The notes under the pieces were generated by a model, which worked only from the letters and a program-made list of their open reading frames with translations, was not told where the DNA came from and did not search any database. Both the position numbers and the translations under genes were made by a program. From Pseudoalteromonas sp. T1lg75 (GTDB taxonomy: Bacteria > Pseudomonadota > Gammaproteobacteria > Enterobacterales > Alteromonadaceae): a DNA stretch of 64,000 bases. Shown piece after piece: positions 48,630-60,497 of this stretch (positions within the stretch are counted from its first letter, which is position 1; each line of letters begins with the position of its first letter). The stretch is from positions 62,001 through 126,000 of the forward strand of contig NZ_PQCD01000015.1 in NCBI RefSeq assembly GCF_002964705.1. The letters are read 5' to 3'.

Positions 48630-49634
48630 ATGAGTAAACCAGTAGTGTTAAGCGGCATTCAGCCAACAGGTGGTATGACAATCGGCAATTATGTTGGCGC
48701 CATTAACCAGTGGCTTAGCTTGCAAGAGCATCATGAAAGTTACTTTATGCTGGTTGACCTGCATGCCATCACCATTCGCCAGGAGCCGGAAGTGTTGCGC
48801 TCGCGCGTGCTAGACGGTGTGGCCCTTTATGCAGCCTGCGGCATTGACCCGGAAAAAGCAGCGTTATTCGTGCAATCTCAGGTGCCGGAGCACGCGCAAC
48901 TGGCCTGGGTATTGAACTGTTACGCGCAAATGGGCGAACTTAACCGCATGACCCAGTTCAAGGATAAGTCGGCCAAGCACGCCAATAACGTGAATGTCGG
49001 CCTGTTTGCCTATCCTGTGTTACAGGCGGCCGATATCCTCCTGTATCAAGCAGATCAGGTGCCTGTGGGTGAAGACCAAAAGCAACACCTGGAGCTGACC
49101 CGAGATATTGCCACGCGCTTTAACAACCTCTACGGTGAAGTGTTTAAGCTGCCAGAGCCGTATATTCCTGAGTTTGGTGCCCGGGTAATGAGCTTGCAGG
49201 ACCCGTTGAAGAAGATGTCCAAGTCGGATGAAAATCCAAACGGTTACATCATGCTTCTGGACGAGCCGAAGAAGATCGAGAAAAAGCTGAAAAAAGCGGT
49301 GACCGACTCTGACGAGCAGGCACGTATTTACTTTGACCGTCAAGAAAAGCCGGGCGTATCAAACTTGTTGACCTTACTATCGGTAGCAACCAAGCGTTCT
49401 ATCGATGACCTAGTACCCGAGTACGAAGACAAGATGTATGGTCACCTGAAAAAGGACACCGCCGATGCGGTGGTGGCCATGATCGAGCCGATTCAACAGC
49501 GCTTTAAAGAGATCCGTGCTGATCAGACGCTCTTGGAGCAGATTATGCGCAGTGGCGCCGAGAAAGCCAGAGCCAAAGCCGAGCCTACCTTGAAGGCGGT
49601 ATACGATGCCCTTGGCTTTATTCCACGTCCCTAA
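48630..49634 (+). CDS. trpS: Tryptophanyl-tRNA synthetase
   Basis: Class I synthetase. 334 residues with the Rossmann start [18 protein letters not shown] (TIGN replaces HIGH) and the signature [15 protein letters not shown] precedes the ATG. Ends the conserved dam-rpe-gph-trpS run; a terminator follows. Confidence 0.98.
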   Translation: MSKPVVLSGIQPTGGMTIGNYVGAINQWLSLQEHHESYFMLVDLHAITIRQEPEVLRSRVLDGVALYAACGIDPEKAALFVQSQVPEHAQLAWVLNCYAQMGELNRMTQFKDKSAKHANNVNVGLFAYPVLQAADILLYQADQVPVGEDQKQHLELTRDIATRFNNLYGEVFKLPEPYIPEFGARVMSLQDPLKKMSKSDENPNGYIMLLDEPKKIEKKLKKAVTDSDEQARIYFDRQEKPGVSNLLTLLSVATKRSIDDLVPEYEDKMYGHLKKDTADAVVAMIEPIQQRFKEIRADQTLLEQIMRSGAEKARAKAEPTLKAVYDALGFIPRP

Positions 49635-49660
49635 GCGTTAGGGATGTGAGAGAGTAAATC

Positions 49661-49690
49661 AAAGCCAAGCGCGATAATGCTTGGCTTTTT
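49661..49690 (+). terminator. Intrinsic terminator after trpS
   Basis: AAAGCCAAGC (49661-49670), 8-base loop, GCTTGGCTTT (49679-49688), then TT. It ends before the chosen pabA start and argues against any pabA start upstream of it. Confidence 0.9.
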
Positions 49691-49703
49691 AGTGGAAGAT
49701 TCC

Positions 49704-50285
49704 ATGTTATTAATGATCGACAATTACGACTCATTTACCTTTAACTTGGTGCAGTATTTCCAGCGTATTGACCAGGAAGTTTTGGTTAAACGCAATGACG
49801 AGCTCACCCTGGCCGATATTCAAGCGCTCAAGCCCGAGCATATCGTGCTTTCTCCCGGGCCGTGCAGTCCGAATGAAGCCGGTATCTGTCTTGACGTAGT
49901 GCGCCGCTTTCAAGGCGCTATTCCCATCCTGGGTGTGTGTCTGGGCCATCAGACTATAGCCCAGGCCCTGGGCGCTGAGGTGGTGCGCGCTAAACAGGTG
50001 ATGCATGGTAAAACCTCAATGATACGTACCACGCAACAGGGCGTTTTTAGCGGCTTAGATGAACGCATTGAGGTATGCCGTTATCACTCCTTGGTGGTGG
50101 CGCCCGAGACCTTGCCCAGTGAATTGCAAATTACCGCCTGGACCGAGAACGAGCAGGGAGAGCTGGACGAAATCATGGGGCTATTGCATAGCGATAAGGC
50201 CTTAGAAGGGATTCAATTTCACCCGGAAGCCATTTTAACGGCGCACGGCTTGGACATGTTAAAACACTTTATCGACGCTCATTAA
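49704..50285 (+). CDS. pabA: Aminodeoxychorismate/anthranilate synthase glutamine amidotransferase
   Basis: Class I glutamine amidotransferase that supplies ammonia to PabB (folate) and/or TrpE. 193 residues; nucleophile Cys79 in GVCLGHQ and the His/Glu pair in QFHPEAIL. The start ATG at 49704 ([19 protein letters not shown]) has GGAAG upstream; a longer frame from 49677 would begin inside the trpS terminator. No trpE or pabB is adjacent, so the pathway cannot be settled from context; the lone copy favours PabA. Confidence 0.92.
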   Translation: MLLMIDNYDSFTFNLVQYFQRIDQEVLVKRNDELTLADIQALKPEHIVLSPGPCSPNEAGICLDVVRRFQGAIPILGVCLGHQTIAQALGAEVVRAKQVMHGKTSMIRTTQQGVFSGLDERIEVCRYHSLVVAPETLPSELQITAWTENEQGELDEIMGLLHSDKALEGIQFHPEAILTAHGLDMLKHFIDAH

Positions 50286-50295
50286 CGACCCGCTC

Positions 50296-51456
50296 ATGGA
50301 AACTCACGCACAGCAAGTCAGTCAGCAGATTAGCGCCCTAGAGCGACGCGGCAATGATCTATTGCTGGGGCATGGGTTCGCCCAGCAGCAACTGGGCTTG
50401 AGTACAGCCATGAATGGTCAACCTGGGGAGCCCCTGTTACAGCGTACCTTGCTGGCGGTGGAGCAGGTCGCCTTGGCGCAAAGGCAAAAGACCAGCTCAA
50501 AGTTAGAAGTGTTACGAGCGAAGGTGAACACTAACTTACATGCCTTAATTGAAGAAGAAATTGAGGCACAACTCGATGAGCTCGATCACCTTTACACCCA
50601 GGTGTTAGGCATAGAAGATGCGGCGGTGGCACTGATTGATCTGCTTGCCAGTAAGGGTGCCAGCATTAACCGTTTAGAACCCTTGGTGAAGCACCTGAGC
50701 TGGTTGGCTCGGGAATTAGTCACCTTGGTGAATCAATCACACCTGCGTCAGGACGCCAATGAGCGCGCGGTAAAAATTGATACTCCGGCATTGGCCTTGC
50801 GTTATCTGGGCCTGGAAAAACTGAAGTGGACCCTGCCCAAATTTGCCCTGCGCCATTGGCTTCCTCATAGCAGTGAACCCTTTCCCCTGCTGAAGCGTAA
50901 GCTCGGCGATGCGGCCTTGAGCCGCGCTACCTGCGCGTTTGAACTGGCCGAACTGGAGCAGCAAAACAGCTATGCCGCCTATGTGGGGGCACTCTTAATG
51001 GAGCTGGGTAAGGTGGCGCTGACGCGTCTTTATCTGCGTATATTTCAGCAGATTTGGCAACATCAGGTGAGTCTGGCCCACGGTGAAGGCAAAAAAGCCC
51101 TGCATGATGCGCTGCTCGCCATAGAGCCGGACCCCCTTTATTTGCGTAACCTTTTTAGCGAGCGGGCCCTGGAGGTCACTCGGCGCTTAATCGAAAAAAT
51201 GGGCTTAGAGCACCTCAACCTGAACGCCGTGTTCGATGACCTGGCCCTGGTCGAACCGCATCAACTTAGTGGTGTGGCCAAAATTCTAGTGCAGGCCGAC
51301 GGCTATTGTCAGGCGCATTGGTTACAGCAACATCAATTACTTGCAGCCGACGAGCGGCAGTTATGGTTCAGCTATCTGGGCCTCAAACATTCGCAACTCA
51401 CCCACTTAGCAACTATCAATTTTAGCGGTTTGACCCAGCAAATTGATGCAAAATAA
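50296..51456 (+). CDS. HDOD-like protein of unknown function
   Basis: 386 residues, helical throughout. The N-terminal half is rich in Gln, Glu and Leu, with no signal peptide. The middle (about 170-290) resembles an HDOD signalling domain: LRYLGLEKLKWTLPKFALRH, then ATCAFELAELEQQNSYAAYVGALLMELGKVAL. The His-Asp residues of a true HD phosphohydrolase are not visible. It starts 10 bases after pabA and is probably co-transcribed. HDOD proteins often act in signalling, but no partner can be named. The family assignment is tentative. Confidence 0.6.
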   Translation: METHAQQVSQQISALERRGNDLLLGHGFAQQQLGLSTAMNGQPGEPLLQRTLLAVEQVALAQRQKTSSKLEVLRAKVNTNLHALIEEEIEAQLDELDHLYTQVLGIEDAAVALIDLLASKGASINRLEPLVKHLSWLARELVTLVNQSHLRQDANERAVKIDTPALALRYLGLEKLKWTLPKFALRHWLPHSSEPFPLLKRKLGDAALSRATCAFELAELEQQNSYAAYVGALLMELGKVALTRLYLRIFQQIWQHQVSLAHGEGKKALHDALLAIEPDPLYLRNLFSERALEVTRRLIEKMGLEHLNLNAVFDDLALVEPHQLSGVAKILVQADGYCQAHWLQQHQLLAADERQLWFSYLGLKHSQLTHLATINFSGLTQQIDAK

Positions 51457-53009
<1,553 letters not shown>

Positions 53010-53030
53010 GCACTTCACTGCGGCGTAATG

Positions 53031-53049
53031 ATTACGCCGGTCAATTAGA
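53031..53049 (+). other. Hairpin between argD and astA
   Basis: CGGCGTA (53031-53037), loop ATGAT, TACGCCG (53043-53049), 21 bases after argD and without a T-run. Possible mRNA processing or partial termination site that lowers astA/astD relative to argD. Confidence 0.5.
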
Positions 53050-53115
53050 AGCCCGGTGCCGCGTGGGCGGTGCCTGGCTTGTTATGGTTTTAACCTTTAG
53101 GGAGTAAGCGGATCT

Positions 53116-54135
53116 ATGATGGTTCTTCGCCCAATCCGACAACAAGATTATCAAGAGCTGCTCGTTATTGCCGAGGAGTCGGGGCATGGTTTTACTTCGC
53201 TGCCACTGAATGAAGAGTTGTTGCAGAATAAGATCACCCGTTCTATTGAATCCTTCGCTAAGCCGACCGCAAAAGCCGGTGATGAGGGCTACTTGTTTGT
53301 TCTAGAAGATAGCGAAACCGGCGAAATTGCCGGCACCTGTGGCATTGAAGCTGCGGTGGGCTTGGATGATGCCTTTTATCACTACCATCTCTCCAAGGTG
53401 ATCCACTCGTCACGCACCCTAGGGGTGTACAAGGCGGTTGATATCCTTACCCTGTGTAACGATTACACCGGCGCCACCGAACTGTGTACGCTGTTCCTGA
53501 AGGAAAAATATCGGCAAAAATTTAATGGCAAGCTACTGTCGAAGTCACGTTTCTTGTTCATTAACCAACATCGTGAGCGTTTTGCCGACACGGTGATCGC
53601 CGAAATGCGTGGGGTATCGGACGAGCAGGGCAGCAGCCCGTTCTGGCAGTGGCTTGAAGAGCATTTCTTCTGCATGGATTTCCCGACCGCAGATTACCTA
53701 ACCGGTATCGGCCAGAAGGTGTTTATCGCCGAGCTGATGCCGAAATACCCAATCTACGTCAACTTGTTGAGTAAAGAAGCGCAGCAGGTTGTAGGTCAAG
53801 TGCATACCAATACGCGTCCGGCCATTGAATTACTGAAAAGCGAAGGGTTCACCTTTAACGGCTATGTCGATATTTTCGATGCCGGTCCCACGGTGGAAGC
53901 CAAGGTCGACAATATTCGTACCATTATCAATAGCGGCCTGCGCACCGTAGTGATCGGTGAAAGTCAGGGCGACAGCGCGGTTATGGTGGCCAATCAAAGC
54001 ATCGAAGACTACCGAGCCCTGGTGATTGAGGTAGATCTTGATGGTGGCGATGACGCCGAAATTATTTTAACGCAAAGCACCGCCGATGCGCTCAAAGTAC
54101 AGAGCGGCGATCAGGTGTGCGTGGCAGCATTATAA
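53116..54135 (+). CDS. astA: Arginine N-succinyltransferase
   Basis: First step of the AST pathway: succinyl-CoA + arginine to N2-succinylarginine. 339 residues (E. coli 344), starting MVLRPIRQQDYQELLVIAEE, with conserved DAFYHYHLSKVIHSS and MPKYPIYVNLLSKEAQ stretches. GGGAG is upstream of tandem ATGs; either could start. astD follows 12 bases later. Confidence 0.95.
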   Translation: MMVLRPIRQQDYQELLVIAEESGHGFTSLPLNEELLQNKITRSIESFAKPTAKAGDEGYLFVLEDSETGEIAGTCGIEAAVGLDDAFYHYHLSKVIHSSRTLGVYKAVDILTLCNDYTGATELCTLFLKEKYRQKFNGKLLSKSRFLFINQHRERFADTVIAEMRGVSDEQGSSPFWQWLEEHFFCMDFPTADYLTGIGQKVFIAELMPKYPIYVNLLSKEAQQVVGQVHTNTRPAIELLKSEGFTFNGYVDIFDAGPTVEAKVDNIRTIINSGLRTVVIGESQGDSAVMVANQSIEDYRALVIEVDLDGGDDAEIILTQSTADALKVQSGDQVCVAAL

Positions 54136-55617
<1,482 letters not shown>

Positions 55618-55637
55618 GAGCGCATTCTAAATGAATG

Positions 55638-55661
55638 AAAAAGCAGCTTAGGCTGCTTTTT
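55638..55661 (+). terminator. Intrinsic terminator after astD
   Basis: AAAAAGCAGC (55638-55647), loop TTAG, GCTGCTTTTT (55652-55661): a perfect 10-bp stem with T-tail. Confidence 0.93.
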
Positions 55662-55739
55662 GTCTTTTTGGGGCACGCTGGCTTTTGCCTGGGCTTTCTG
55701 GTTAAATCTAGAACATTTCTTATAAGAATTAGGTGCTTA

Positions 55740-56108
55740 ATGGTAGTCGAGCAACCCGGGTATGATGAACTGATCATGTACCTAACACAAAATTTAGCCT
55801 TATTTGAAAAGCCCGGAGTGGTGGAAGCGAATGCGCCGAGCGTTATGGCCTTAATAGAGGACGTGATAGCCGAGCATGTGATGCTGCTGTGTCAGCAGCA
55901 CAGTGGGCTAGATACCGAGCAACGCGGGCAGATAGTTCGTGAGGTGGATGGCATCGTCTATGACCTGCAGGAGGTGTTGAGCCGAGTGGTGAATCAGCCG
56001 GTGACCAAAGAGCAGCGTGCCTTTATCGATGAATTTGCCGGCTTGGTCAAAAACCTCTTCGATAATGCCATTGCCGCCGGGCTTGATAACAGCTCATCCT
56101 GCGCTTAG
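55740..56108 (+). CDS. DUF3802-like hypothetical protein
   Basis: 122 residues (MVVEQPGYDELIMYLTQNLA...), acidic and helical, with no signal peptide or membrane helix and a Cys near the end (NSSSCA). It resembles the DUF3802 family of Shewanella and Vibrio, whose role is unknown; the match is from memory. The longer frame from 55635 would begin inside the astD terminator and add an unlike N-terminus, so I chose ATG at 55740. It stands alone before yhfA. Confidence 0.65.
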   Translation: MVVEQPGYDELIMYLTQNLALFEKPGVVEANAPSVMALIEDVIAEHVMLLCQQHSGLDTEQRGQIVREVDGIVYDLQEVLSRVVNQPVTKEQRAFIDEFAGLVKNLFDNAIAAGLDNSSSCA

Positions 56109-56201
56109 GCGCAATCATCGCAGCAGTGATAAATGTGGGTTTGCATCATCGGCGTGCTGCTTTACAATCGCTGAGATTTTAATTTAAACAACGAGGTTAA
56201 C

Positions 56202-56609
56202 ATGCAAGCAAACGTAAAGTGGGTCGAGGGCGACACCTTTATCGGTACTTCACATTCTGGCCACAACGTGGTGTTTGATACCGGCAGTGATCCTAAGGCG
56301 CCATCGCCAATGGAAATGGTATTAATGTCGGCCGGCGCATGTTCATCGGTGGATGTAGTGAGCATTCTAAAAAAAGCACGCCAGCAGGTAACGGGTGTGC
56401 AGGTACAGCTCAGTGGAGAGCGTGCTGAGACTACACCACGGGTGTTTACCAAGATTAATTTGCACTTTATTGTGACCGGAACTGAGGTGAGCGAGAAGCA
56501 TGTTGAGCGTGCCGTATCCCTGTCCGCAGATAAATATTGCTCGGTGGCAATTATGCTGGAAAAGTCGGTGCAAATAACCCATAGTTTTGAAGTACAAGAA
56601 ATCGTTTAA
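56202..56609 (+). CDS. yhfA: OsmC-family protein YhfA
   Basis: 135-residue OsmC/Ohr-fold protein. The pattern fits the YhfA subgroup (134 aa in E. coli): PSPMEMVLMSAGACSSVDVV holds one Cys and DKYCSVAIMLEK the second, the redox pair of the family. These are thought to act on hydroperoxides or in sulfur chemistry; YhfA itself has no firm function. In E. coli it neighbours crp; no crp is present in this window. Confidence 0.88.
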   Translation: MQANVKWVEGDTFIGTSHSGHNVVFDTGSDPKAPSPMEMVLMSAGACSSVDVVSILKKARQQVTGVQVQLSGERAETTPRVFTKINLHFIVTGTEVSEKHVERAVSLSADKYCSVAIMLEKSVQITHSFEVQEIV

Positions 56610-56704
56610 AAAGTGCTTTTTAAGGGGACCAAATTGGGCTAAAATCCGCGCTCTTTTTTGAGTCCCTGAGTGGCTTTTGTGACTAGGTTTGAGGTTGGTT
56701 TATA

Positions 56705-57511
56705 GTGAACAAGCCCTTTGATAAAATTAAGCTCCATGGTTTTAATAACTTAACCAAAAGCTTAAGTTTTAGTATTTACGATATTTGCTATGCAAAAACA
56801 GAGCAACAGCGTAAAGAATACATCGAATATATTGATGAGCAATACAGTGCTGATCGTCTTACGGACATTCTTGGTGAAGTCGTTGACATTATTGGCGCCA
56901 ATATTCTTAATGTTGCCCGTCAGGATTACGACCCTCAAGGGGCCAGTGTAACTATTCTGATCTCGGAAGAACCGGTAGACGAACAGAGCTTTGACAGCGA
57001 AGAAACGCCGGGGCCTTTGCCCGAGTCTGTGGTTGCGCACTTGGATAAAAGCCATATTTGTGTGCACACCTATCCGGAGTCGCACCCACACGATGGTATT
57101 TGTACCTTCCGTGCCGATATTGAAGTGTCGACCTGTGGCATTATTTCGCCGCTAAAAGCGTTGAACTTCCTGATCCACTCGTTGGAGTCGGACGTGGTAA
57201 CCATCGACTACCGTGTACGTGGTTTTACCCGTGACGTGAACGGTGTGAAGCATTATATCGACCATGCCATTAATTCGATTCAGAATTACATGACCGACGA
57301 TACCAAAGAGTTGTATCAGATGATGGACGTGAATGTGTACCAGGAAAACCTGTTCCACACCAAGATGATGCTTAAGGAAACGGATCTCAATACTTACTTG
57401 TTCGGTGTTACCACCGATGAGCTTGAAGAAAGCGAGCAGGAAGAAATCCGTGAGCGTTTAAACCGCGAGATCCAGGAGATCTTCTACGGTCGTAACCTTC
57501 CTGACGCATAA
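56705..57511 (+). CDS. speD: S-adenosylmethionine decarboxylase proenzyme
   Basis: Makes decarboxylated AdoMet for spermidine synthesis. 268 residues, the long class of gammaproteobacteria. Self-cleavage in [14 protein letters not shown] leaves a pyruvoyl group from Ser116 and splits alpha and beta chains; Cys and His residues near it ([15 protein letters not shown]) belong to the active site. The start is GTG, with GAGG about 10 bases before. No speE next door. Confidence 0.97.
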   Translation: MNKPFDKIKLHGFNNLTKSLSFSIYDICYAKTEQQRKEYIEYIDEQYSADRLTDILGEVVDIIGANILNVARQDYDPQGASVTILISEEPVDEQSFDSEETPGPLPESVVAHLDKSHICVHTYPESHPHDGICTFRADIEVSTCGIISPLKALNFLIHSLESDVVTIDYRVRGFTRDVNGVKHYIDHAINSIQNYMTDDTKELYQMMDVNVYQENLFHTKMMLKETDLNTYLFGVTTDELEESEQEEIRERLNREIQEIFYGRNLPDA

Positions 57512-57520
57512 GTCACTTAG

Positions 57521-57553
57521 AGCACCAGCTAGATAGGTAAATCGGCTGGTGCT
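57521..57553. other. Hairpin between convergent speD and prkB
   Basis: AGCACCAGC (57521-57529) and GCTGGTGCT (57545-57553), perfect 9-bp arms around 15 bases that include the prkB stop. No T-run; a weak shared 3' structure. Confidence 0.5.
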
Positions 57554-58428
57554 AAATGCTCTAAGGCACGCTTTTTAACTAACAACTCTTTGATCAGCGG
57601 CGTCAGCAACAACTCCATCGCCAAACCCATCTTACCACCGGGCACCACCAGTGTGTTCATTCGCGACATAAAGCTGCCATCTATCATCTGTAGAAAATAA
57701 GGGAAGTCGACGCTGTCGATACCGCGAAAACGGATCACCACAAAGCTCTCATCCAGCGAGGGGATATCTTTGGCACTAAAAGGGTTGGAGGTATCGACGG
57801 TGGGCACGCGCTGAAAGTTAATATGGGTGCGCGAGAATTGCGGGGTGATGTGATTAACATAATCATCCATGCTGCGCAGTATGGAGTCCATGACCGCCTC
57901 TCGGGAATGGCCTCGCTCCGAGGTATCGCGGATCAGTTTTTGTATCCACTCTAGATTGATGATGGGCACCATGCCAATCAAGAGGTCAACATGTTTAGCC
58001 ACGTCATGCTCTTCATCCACCACACCGCCGTGTAAGCCCTCATAGAACATCAGGTCGGTGCCGCTTTCTAAATCCTGCCAGGGCGTGAAGGTTCCCGGTA
58101 GCTGGTTGTAGGGTACGGCTTCGTCGAAGGTGTGTAGATAACGACGGACCTTGCCGCTGCCGGTTTCACCGTAGTTGGTAAATAGCTTTTCAAGGGCGGC
58201 AAAATCATTGGCCTCGCGGCCGAAATAACTGATATGCCGGCCCTGTTGCTCTGCTTCGCGTATTTTTTTATCCATTTCGGGACGGGTATAGCGGTGGAAG
58301 CTATCGCCTTCGATAAATGCGGCATTGACGTCTAGGCTGCGGAAAATATGCTTAATGGCATTGGTGGTGGTGGTAGTGCCAGCACCTGAAGAACCGGTAA
58401 TCGCGACAATGGGATGTTTGGCCGACAT
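57529..58428 (-). CDS. prkB: Phosphoribulokinase-like protein PrkB
   Basis: 299-residue P-loop kinase of the phosphoribulokinase/uridine-kinase group. Walker A is GSSGAGTTT (12-20); EGDSFHRYTRPEMDKK and FYEGLHGGVV follow the PRK pattern. No Rubisco or Calvin-cycle genes are nearby, so a role in CO2 fixation is unlikely; the physiological substrate of the gammaproteobacterial PrkB is unknown. Convergent with speD. Confidence 0.88.
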   Translation of the reverse strand: MSAKHPIVAITGSSGAGTTTTTNAIKHIFRSLDVNAAFIEGDSFHRYTRPEMDKKIREAEQQGRHISYFGREANDFAALEKLFTNYGETGSGKVRRYLHTFDEAVPYNQLPGTFTPWQDLESGTDLMFYEGLHGGVVDEEHDVAKHVDLLIGMVPIINLEWIQKLIRDTSERGHSREAVMDSILRSMDDYVNHITPQFSRTHINFQRVPTVDTSNPFSAKDIPSLDESFVVIRFRGIDSVDFPYFLQMIDGSFMSRMNTLVVPGGKMGLAMELLLTPLIKELLVKKRALEHLAPADLPI

Positions 58429-58566
58429 AAGATTAATCGTTTGTTAACTCAAATACCCTTTATAAAGGGGGTTCCCTGTTAAATCAAGGCCGCGGTTTGC
58501 CGAAAGCGGATTTCACGCTAGTATAGGGCGGTAAGTTTAAGAGCAAAAACAAGAACGAAAACACTA

Positions 58567-59460
58567 ATGAAATTAACAACTTTAAAGGCATTAAGCCTGC
58601 TGTGCTGCAGCCCGTTGGCCCTGGCCCAGAGCCAAATACTGCTGTTGCAACAGGATGAACAGGGACAGCCCGAGGTGCTGGCGGTGAGCGAGCGCGGGAC
58701 TTACAGTAATCAGCCGGCGATAAGTAAAGATGGCGTCTACTACAGTTTTGAAATAGGCAGCGATGAGCGGGCGCAAAAGGAAATCTTCTTTTATGACTTC
58801 GCCACCCAGGGTCGCCGCAATATCAGTAATACCCCTGCTTACAGCGAATATTCGCCTACCCTGGTGCCAGGTTTAAATGCCTTGTCGGTCGTGGTGCCCG
58901 GTTTAAACGCCTTGTCGGCCGTGGTAGTTGAACCCGATGGCAGCCAAAAGTTGTGGTACTACCCCCTGGGTGAGTCGGCGCCAAGCACACGCATCCTGGA
59001 TAACGGCCTGACCATAGGTTATCACGCTTGGGGAGCGCGGCAGGACTTGCTGGTGTTTGCCCTAGGTGAACCGCATAGCGCTCAGTACTTTACTCTGGCC
59101 GAGCCGGAGAATATCCATCATGTGGCCGATAACCCGGGTCGTGGCTTTAGCTATAATCCTGCACTGGGAGCCTTTACCTTTACTCAGCAGCTAAAACAGC
59201 AAAACTGGTTCAGCACCTTTGCACCGGACACAAAAACCGTGACCCAGCTATTTCGTTTGCCGCAGGGGGTGCAGGACTACACCTGGGTCAAGGAGGACAC
59301 AATCGCCTATGCCTACGGCGGGCGGGTGTATCAAAAGCAGCTGCAAAGTCCCAAGGCGGCCAGCCTGTGGCATGATTTAAGCGGCTACTGTGAAGGTAAT
59401 ATTACCCGACTGAGTTATTTACCCGAGGGCGATAAGCTGGCGTTTGTGTGTGAGGATTAA
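58567..59460 (+). CDS. Periplasmic PD40/TolB-like beta-propeller protein
   Basis: 297 residues with a signal peptide (1-20, ending PLALA). The mature part has repeated propeller blades typical of PD40/TolB C-terminal domains (SNQPAISKDGVYYSFE; EYSPTLVPG; ISNTPAYS). Such proteins bind partners or act as lids; no enzymatic motif is seen. A 10-residue in-frame tandem duplication occurs near residue 100 (58864-58923). Its stop overlaps the convergent integrase-like gene by 4 bases. Confidence 0.7.
   Translation: MKLTTLKALSLLCCSPLALAQSQILLLQQDEQGQPEVLAVSERGTYSNQPAISKDGVYYSFEIGSDERAQKEIFFYDFATQGRRNISNTPAYSEYSPTLVPGLNALSVVVPGLNALSAVVVEPDGSQKLWYYPLGESAPSTRILDNGLTIGYHAWGARQDLLVFALGEPHSAQYFTLAEPENIHHVADNPGRGFSYNPALGAFTFTQQLKQQNWFSTFAPDTKTVTQLFRLPQGVQDYTWVKEDTIAYAYGGRVYQKQLQSPKAASLWHDLSGYCEGNITRLSYLPEGDKLAFVCED
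58864..58923 (+). repeat. 30-bp in-frame tandem duplication
   Basis: Two 30-base copies, 58864-58893 and 58894-58923, each encoding VPGLNALSxV. They differ at three bases, two synonymous (CCA/CCC, AAT/AAC) and one changing Val to Ala (GTC/GCC). Confidence 0.9.
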
Positions 59461-60131
59461 CTCCGAGCGCAAAAGCGTCGCCAATGGCTATGGGCGTTCA
59501 CTATGCGTACCCCGCGCACAATTTTTTGCAGGGTGCGCAGATCGGCAAAATCATCCTGGGGGTAATCTTTTAGCCCCATCAGGTAGTAAAAACCCGGTTT
59601 GCAGTTAAGCTGCATGGCGCTGATGCGAATGCTTTGCTCAAAATTAAGGCGCAGGCTGCTGAGCGCTGTTTTGTGGCCTTGTTGATCCACGGTCGGCAGG
59701 TGACATTTTTGCATATAACCGGCGCGCTCGCCCTCACCGGAAAACCAAATGCGGGCCTTTTCACTGTAACGTCCCGACTTAGCCGGTAGGTCGAACAACA
59801 AGCGGCTGTGCCGCTGGGTCCTGACGAAATCTATGTACTCGCTCAGGCCGCAGGCAAATAAATGCGGGTGAATAGGAATTTTACGGGCCTTTATCTTGCC
59901 ATGGGTATGCAGGTGTAAAACTGGGATGGTGCTGTCGATATCGACATCACCCAACTCTAAGGAAGCCAGTTCGTCGCTAAAACCACCGCTGTAATAGGCC
60001 AGCAGTGGCAGCCAAAAATGCCAATGCTTGGGCTGCTCACGCGCTTGCTTGTCATCACCATAGACATACCCGGAAAACAGGGTATGCAACTCCATACTGG
60101 TAAATGGCCGCCGGCCTAAATGGGTTTTCAC
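59457..60131 (-). CDS. Degenerate tyrosine-recombinase-like protein
   Basis: 224 residues resembling the catalytic fold of phage integrases. WLPLLAYYSGGFSDELASLEL matches the first integrase box (usually TGMRISEL), but Phe51 stands where the catalytic Arg belongs. HTHGKIKARKIPIHPHLFA matches the beta-hairpin with Lys. No later HxxR or nucleophilic Tyr motif is evident, and no N-terminal core-binding domain is present. So it is probably not an active recombinase; DNA binding or another role is possible. GTG start without clear ribosome site, six bases after the DUF2750 gene on the same strand. Confidence 0.6.
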   Translation of the reverse strand: MKTHLGRRPFTSMELHTLFSGYVYGDDKQAREQPKHWHFWLPLLAYYSGGFSDELASLELGDVDIDSTIPVLHLHTHGKIKARKIPIHPHLFACGLSEYIDFVRTQRHSRLLFDLPAKSGRYSEKARIWFSGEGERAGYMQKCHLPTVDQQGHKTALSSLRLNFEQSIRISAMQLNCKPGFYYLMGLKDYPQDDFADLRTLQKIVRGVRIVNAHSHWRRFCARS

Positions 60132-60137
60132 AACGTA

Positions 60138-60491
60138 TTAATCGGTTAATGCGCTCACCAAGGACTTGGCCGACAGCTCGGTGCAGACCTGATTATCCCA
60201 ATTGATACCGACCATGACATTGTCGTCTATCAACTGAGGGGCAAAGTCCTCAAGGACCTCATCTAGGGATAAGGAAAACGGGGTAAATCCTTGCCAATCA
60301 CCAGTGCATTGGGCCTGAGCCAGCTCTTCACTGTGCCACATAAGCAACACATCCTGGTTGTCGTCGTAGGCAGAGCTGACCGAGGCGATACCGCCGTCAT
60401 CACTACCGAGTAACCACACCTCTTGGCTTTGTTGCACCTGCTCGCAGAACAACTCCCACTGCGATTCAATTTCAATGTCGTCATGTGCCAT
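60138..60491 (-). CDS. DUF2750-like protein
   Basis: 117 residues, acidic, with no signal peptide. VWLLGSDDGGIASVSSAYDD, LLMWHSEELAQAQC, SLDEVLEDFAPQL and MVGINWDNQ match the DUF2750 pattern, which is of unknown function and related in shape to immunity-like SUKH proteins only loosely. Six bases separate it from both neighbours (GST upstream, integrase-like downstream), so the three are most likely one operon. Confidence 0.75.
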   Translation of the reverse strand: MAHDDIEIESQWELFCEQVQQSQEVWLLGSDDGGIASVSSAYDDNQDVLLMWHSEELAQAQCTGDWQGFTPFSLSLDEVLEDFAPQLIDDNVMVGINWDNQVCTELSAKSLVSALTD

Positions 60492-60497
60492 GTTTTA

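Noticed and set aside
55635-55739. Upstream start for the DUF3802-like protein
   Set aside because: The extra N-terminus is encoded by the astD terminator hairpin and is unlike the family.
57529-58428. Calvin-cycle phosphoribulokinase
   Set aside because: No Rubisco or cbb genes nearby; the location and length fit the gammaproteobacterial PrkB of unknown role.
59457-60131. Active phage integrase or genomic-island boundary
   Set aside because: Catalytic residues are missing, there is no tRNA or att-like repeat, and neighbours on both sides are housekeeping genes.
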